Assembly (NCBI GenBank): GCA_902795625.1
Contig: CADBLW010000223.1
Coordinates: 1-7,997, forward strand
From: an uncultured Lachnospiraceae bacterium
GTDB lineage: Bacteria; Bacillota; Clostridia; Lachnospirales; Lachnospiraceae
DNA: 7,997 nt
Reading direction: 5' to 3'
A program made the translations under genes and the position numbers. A model generated the notes under the pieces. The model did no database searches, was not told where the DNA came from, and saw nothing but the letters and a program-made list of their open reading frames with translations. Positions 5,207 through 7,997 of the stretch are shown here, piece after piece. The stretch's first letter is position 1; each line of letters starts with the position of its first letter.

Positions 5207-6604
5207 ATGAATCATATTGGGAAAATCGTTCAGGTGTCCGGTCCGGTTGTGGACGTGGAATTCGAACGCGGAGAACTGCCGTCCATCAAGGAGGCACTCA
5301 TCGTAAATCTCGATGAGAAAGCGCTCAAGATGGAGGTTGCGCAGCACATCGGCGGCGGTGTCGTGCGATGCATCATGCTTGCGCCGAGCGAGGGACTTGC
5401 GAAGGACATGCCGGTTGTCTCAACCGGTGCGGGAATCCTTGTTCCGGTCGGCGAGCACGTGCTCGGCCGTGTGTTTAACGCGCTCGGAGAACCGCTCGAC
5501 GGCGGTCCGTCCCTGGATAACAATAAGACCGCGGAGTTCTGGTGCATTCACCGCGAGGCTCCGACGTTCGAGAACCAGAGCCCGGTGGTTGAGGTGCTGG
5601 AGACCGGGATCAAGGTCATCGACCTTCTGGAACCGTACGCGAAGGGCGGTAAGATCGGTCTCTTCGGCGGTGCCGGTGTCGGCAAGACCGTGCTGATCCA
5701 GGAGCTCATCCATAACATCGCAACGGAGCACGGCGGCTACTCAATCTTCACCGGCGTCGGCGAGCGTTCCCGCGAGGGCAATGACCTGTGGCGTGAAATG
5801 AAGGAATCCGGCGTGCTGGAGAAGACCGCGCTTGTCTTCGGTCAGATGAACGAGTCGCCCGGCATCCGTATGCGAGTCGCTGAGACGGGCCTTACGATGG
5901 CGGAGTATTTCCGCGACGAGAAGCATCAGAACGTGCTTCTGTTTATCGATAACATTTTCCGTTTCATACAGGCAGGTTCCGAGGTTTCGGCATTGCTTGG
6001 ACGTATGCCCTCTGCCGTCGGTTACCAGCCGACGCTTGCCACCGACCTCGGTGAGCTGCAGGAGCGCATCGCTTCCACGAGAGACGGTTCCGTCACGAGT
6101 GTGCAGGCCGTGTACGTGCCTGCGGACGACCTGACCGACCCTGCGCCCGCAACAACATTTTCCCATCTTGACGCGACGACGGTTCTCTCACGTAAGATCG
6201 TGGAGCAGGGTATCTACCCGGCGGTTGACCCGCTTGCTTCGGGCTCGCGTATCCTTGAGGCGTCCGTGGTCGGCGAGGAGCATTACAATACGGCCCGCCG
6301 CGTGCAGGAAATCCTGCAGCGCTACAAGGAGCTTCAGGATATCATCGCCATTCTCGGTATGGACGAGCTTTCCGAGGAGGACAAGGTGATCGTCTACCGC
6401 GCCCGCAAGGTGCAGCGTTTCCTGTCGCAGCCGTTCCATGTTGCAGAGAACTTCACCGGCGTTCCCGGCGTGTATGTGCCGATCGCCGAGACGATCCGCG
6501 GCTTCAAGGCAATCCTCAACGGTGAGCTTGATGATTGTCCGGAAAATGCGTTCTTCAACGTCGGAACGATCGAGGAAGTGCGCAAGAAGGCGGAGACGTT
6601 GTAA
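5207..6604 (+). CDS. atpD: F1Fo ATP synthase subunit beta (catalytic)
   Basis: Beta carries the three catalytic sites that make or hydrolyse ATP. The 465-residue length is normal. Visible features are the N-terminal barrel (IGKIVQVSGPVVDVEF), P-loop GGAGVGKT (154-161), the catalytic glutamate E186 with R187 in GVGERSREGNDL, Walker B aspartate D248 in LLFIDNIFRF, the GRMPSAVGYQPTLA segment (265-279) and DELSEED (386-392), the lever contacting gamma and epsilon. Nothing essential appears missing. The start at 5207 has AGAGG (5193-5197) 9 bases upstream and gives the standard N-terminus. A 41-base gap separates it from atpG. Confidence 0.98.
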   Translation: MNHIGKIVQVSGPVVDVEFERGELPSIKEALIVNLDEKALKMEVAQHIGGGVVRCIMLAPSEGLAKDMPVVSTGAGILVPVGEHVLGRVFNALGEPLDGGPSLDNNKTAEFWCIHREAPTFENQSPVVEVLETGIKVIDLLEPYAKGGKIGLFGGAGVGKTVLIQELIHNIATEHGGYSIFTGVGERSREGNDLWREMKESGVLEKTALVFGQMNESPGIRMRVAETGLTMAEYFRDEKHQNVLLFIDNIFRFIQAGSEVSALLGRMPSAVGYQPTLATDLGELQERIASTRDGSVTSVQAVYVPADDLTDPAPATTFSHLDATTVLSRKIVEQGIYPAVDPLASGSRILEASVVGEEHYNTARRVQEILQRYKELQDIIAILGMDELSEEDKVIVYRARKVQRFLSQPFHVAENFTGVPGVYVPIAETIRGFKAILNGELDDCPENAFFNVGTIEEVRKKAETL

Positions 6605-6628
6605 TCTGACAGAGTTAAAGGAAGCAGT

Positions 6629-7054
6629 ATGAACACATTTCATCTGAAAATCATCACCTGCGACCGGATTTTCTTTGACGGTGAGTGCGAGTCCATCATT
6701 TTCCCGGGCTTCGACGGTCTGATGGAGATCCAGGCGAATCATGCTCCGATGGCGACGACAGTGGCCGTCGGTGAAGTGCGCTTCCGCGACGCGGACGGCA
6801 ACACACGGGCGGTGATCGTTTCGGACGGAATGATCAAGACAGCGGGCAATGAAGTGACGCTGCTTGCATTTTCCGCGGAGAGACCGGAGGAGATCGATGC
6901 CCACCGCGCTCAGGTGGCTCTCGACATGGCGCGCGAGGAGCTGCAGAGAAAGCAGAGTATGGTGGAGTACAACATCTCCAACGCCGCGATGGCGCGTGCA
7001 ATGGCTCGCTTAAGCGGAGCGAGGAAGATCCATCCGGAGGATTTCAACATCTGA
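6629..7054 (+). CDS. atpC: F1Fo ATP synthase subunit epsilon
   Basis: Epsilon sits at the foot of gamma, joins the c-ring and can inhibit ATP hydrolysis. The 141 residues form the expected N-terminal beta-sandwich (about 1-85; FHLKIITCDRIFFDGE, GFDGLMEIQANHAPM) and a C-terminal two-helix hairpin (about 88-132). The ATP-sensing motif I/L-D-X-X-R-A known from Bacillus PS3 epsilon is present as IDAHRA (89-94), so ATP-dependent folding of the inhibitory hairpin is plausible, though unproven here. AAAGGAAG (6617-6624) is the ribosome binding site. It is the last gene of the operon and faces a convergent regulator. Confidence 0.95.
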   Translation: MNTFHLKIITCDRIFFDGECESIIFPGFDGLMEIQANHAPMATTVAVGEVRFRDADGNTRAVIVSDGMIKTAGNEVTLLAFSAERPEEIDAHRAQVALDMAREELQRKQSMVEYNISNAAMARAMARLSGARKIHPEDFNI

Positions 7055-7057
7055 TGT

Positions 7058-7117
7058 CACTCGACACGGAGCAACATTGCTTAACGCAGAGCAACATCAC
7101 TCAACGCAGAGTAACAG
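7058..7117. repeat. Three tandem 20-base units at the atpC/regulator junction
   Basis: Units lie at 7058-7077, 7078-7097 and 7098-7117, each with the core ACGCAGAG-CAACA or a close variant (unit 1 has ACACGGAGCAACAT, unit 3 ACGCAGAGTAACAG). Units 1 and 2 fill the 42-base gap between atpC and the convergent gene. Unit 3 encodes the last residues of the regulator and covers most of its stop codon. The pattern suggests duplication of the gene's 3' end by slippage. Confidence 0.8.
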
Positions 7118-7957
7118 ATATTTATAATACTTGTGATCGGTCCCGACCTCGTAGAGATTGATCAGACTGATGGAGTACAGATCGGAACAGGCCTTGAGCC
7201 TGTTCCTTTTTGTATAGTGGAGAATGCGGCGGTAGGTGCGCTCTATGTCGGGCTCGTTGTGGTCGTGGGAGCACAGCACGGCGCGGTGACCGGGCACGGG
7301 GAACGTGTCTATGCCGTCCGCTGCGAGAAGCGAGAGAGTGACCACGCGGTTGTAGACGTATTTTCCCTTCGCAAAATCCTCGTATGCGATGGTGACGCCC
7401 GAGGGGAAGGAGGTGAGGTACGCGTCGTCGGTGGCCTTGTTTAAGTGTGCGCCGATGTCACCTGCGATGTCCGCCGCGTGGTAGGATGCGTCCTTGTTGC
7501 TGATGCGCGTCTCGCGGTAACTCATCTCCGGGATCTCCGCGAGGAAGGGCGTGCCGGGACGGTGCGTGCCGAATTGTTCCAAAAGCCAGGTGCCCAGATG
7601 AAGGGCACTTATTTTTTTCGTTATACTGAAGAGATCACGCTGCATCTCGAGAATGCGGGAGTTGATCAGATTCACAAGCGCGGGCTTCGAGGGATTGTGG
7701 ATCACGTCGCGGATATCTGCGAGGGAGCAGCCGGACTGCTGCATCGTCGCGATGAAATAGAACGAGCTGATCTGGGAGGTTGAGTAGTAATGATAACCGT
7801 TGGAAGGGTCGTGCCACGGCGTGAGCACGTTCTGCTCATAGTAGTGGCGCAGCGTATCGCGCGTCGTGCCGCACAGTTTTGCAAATTGTCCGACGGTGAG
7901 TGTGTACTCGGAGCGCGGGTCGGAAAATTCGGTGGAACGGGTGTTGTTATGGCTCAT
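7097..7957 (-). CDS. MerR-family regulator with GyrI-like effector domain
   Basis: The 286-residue protein begins with a MerR winged-helix DNA-binding domain (about 19-88): LTVGQFAKLCGTTRDTLRHY is the helix-turn-helix, and PSNGYHYYS is the wing. A probable dimerisation helix follows (about 92-125). The C-terminal part (about 140-286) resembles the GyrI-like/AraC-effector-binding fold of BmrR-type multidrug sensors: FPVPGHRAVLCSHD, then IERTYRRILHYTKRNRLKAC and a final YYKYLLLCVE strand. It probably binds a small molecule, but the ligand and targets cannot be told. The ATG at 7957 has GGAGG (7964-7968 on the complement) at 6 bases. The promoter is outside or at the window edge. It converges on the atp operon and need not regulate it. 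Confidence 0.85.
   Translation of the reverse strand: MSHNNTRSTEFSDPRSEYTLTVGQFAKLCGTTRDTLRHYYEQNVLTPWHDPSNGYHYYSTSQISSFYFIATMQQSGCSLADIRDVIHNPSKPALVNLINSRILEMQRDLFSITKKISALHLGTWLLEQFGTHRPGTPFLAEIPEMSYRETRISNKDASYHAADIAGDIGAHLNKATDDAYLTSFPSGVTIAYEDFAKGKYVYNRVVTLSLLAADGIDTFPVPGHRAVLCSHDHNEPDIERTYRRILHYTKRNRLKACSDLYSISLINLYEVGTDHKYYKYLLLCVE
7184..7211 (+). terminator. Intrinsic terminator of the atp operon, inside the convergent gene
   Basis: GGAACAGGC (7184-7192) pairs perfectly with GCCTGTTCC (7198-7206) around the 5-base loop CTTGA and is followed by TTTTT (7207-7211). It works in the + direction only, since no T-run follows it on the minus strand. It lies 129 bases after the atpC stop; no other terminator-like hairpin was seen nearer. 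On the opposite strand it encodes regulator residues RNRLKACS. Confidence 0.85.
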
Positions 7958-7997
7958 GAAAAACCTCCGTACAGTGGGAAAGATCGATCGGAAAATG

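Noticed and set aside
7123..7128. TATAAT as a promoter between atpC and the regulator
   Set aside because: No -35 element at the right distance and no gene downstream on the + strand.
7133..7783. Two + strand frames opposite the regulator (7133-7444 and 7445-7783)
   Set aside because: Low-complexity Val/Gly-rich readings antisense to a convincing MerR protein, without family features.

Overview
The window carries a complete F-type (F1Fo) ATP synthase operon on the + strand. It is flanked upstream by the 3' part of a collagen-like, membrane-anchored protein gene and downstream by a convergent MerR-family regulator. The moderately high GC content, AGGAGG-type ribosome binding sites, sigma-A-like promoter, short intrinsic terminators and the character of the ATP synthase proteins suggest a Gram-positive anaerobe of the Clostridia, possibly Lachnospiraceae. 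That placement is an impression from protein character, not a measured result.

Layout. Bases 2-613: end of a collagen-like gene (43 mostly Gly-Asp-Lys triplets, then one transmembrane helix and a short basic tail), closed by an intrinsic terminator at 660-687. Bases 741-769: a good sigma-A-type promoter for the atp operon, followed by a structured 5' leader (hairpin 778-820). Bases 860-7054: atpB (a), atpE (c), atpF (b), an atpH-atpA fusion (delta C-terminal domain joined to alpha), atpG (gamma), atpD (beta) and atpC (epsilon). Coupling is tight around the fusion gene (4-base overlap with atpF, 17-base overlap with atpG). Two gaps of about 130 bases, on either side of atpE, each contain a hairpin. 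Bases 7058-7117: three tandem 20-base units spanning the junction with the convergent regulator (7097-7957, minus strand). The likely atp terminator (7184-7211) lies inside the regulator's coding sequence.

The most striking point is the fusion. Directly after atpF there is no ordinary atpH. The gene that follows is a 584-residue protein whose first ~72 residues look like the C-terminal domain of delta/OSCP, running straight into a complete alpha subunit. The N-terminal helical-bundle domain of delta, which normally grips the alpha N-termini at the top of F1, is absent from the window. A covalent link therefore seems to replace the usual delta-alpha contact of the peripheral stalk. Because F1 has three alphas, this raises a stoichiometry question. 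The other subunits look catalytically intact, and the c subunit lacks the usual Na+ ligands, so proton coupling is predicted.
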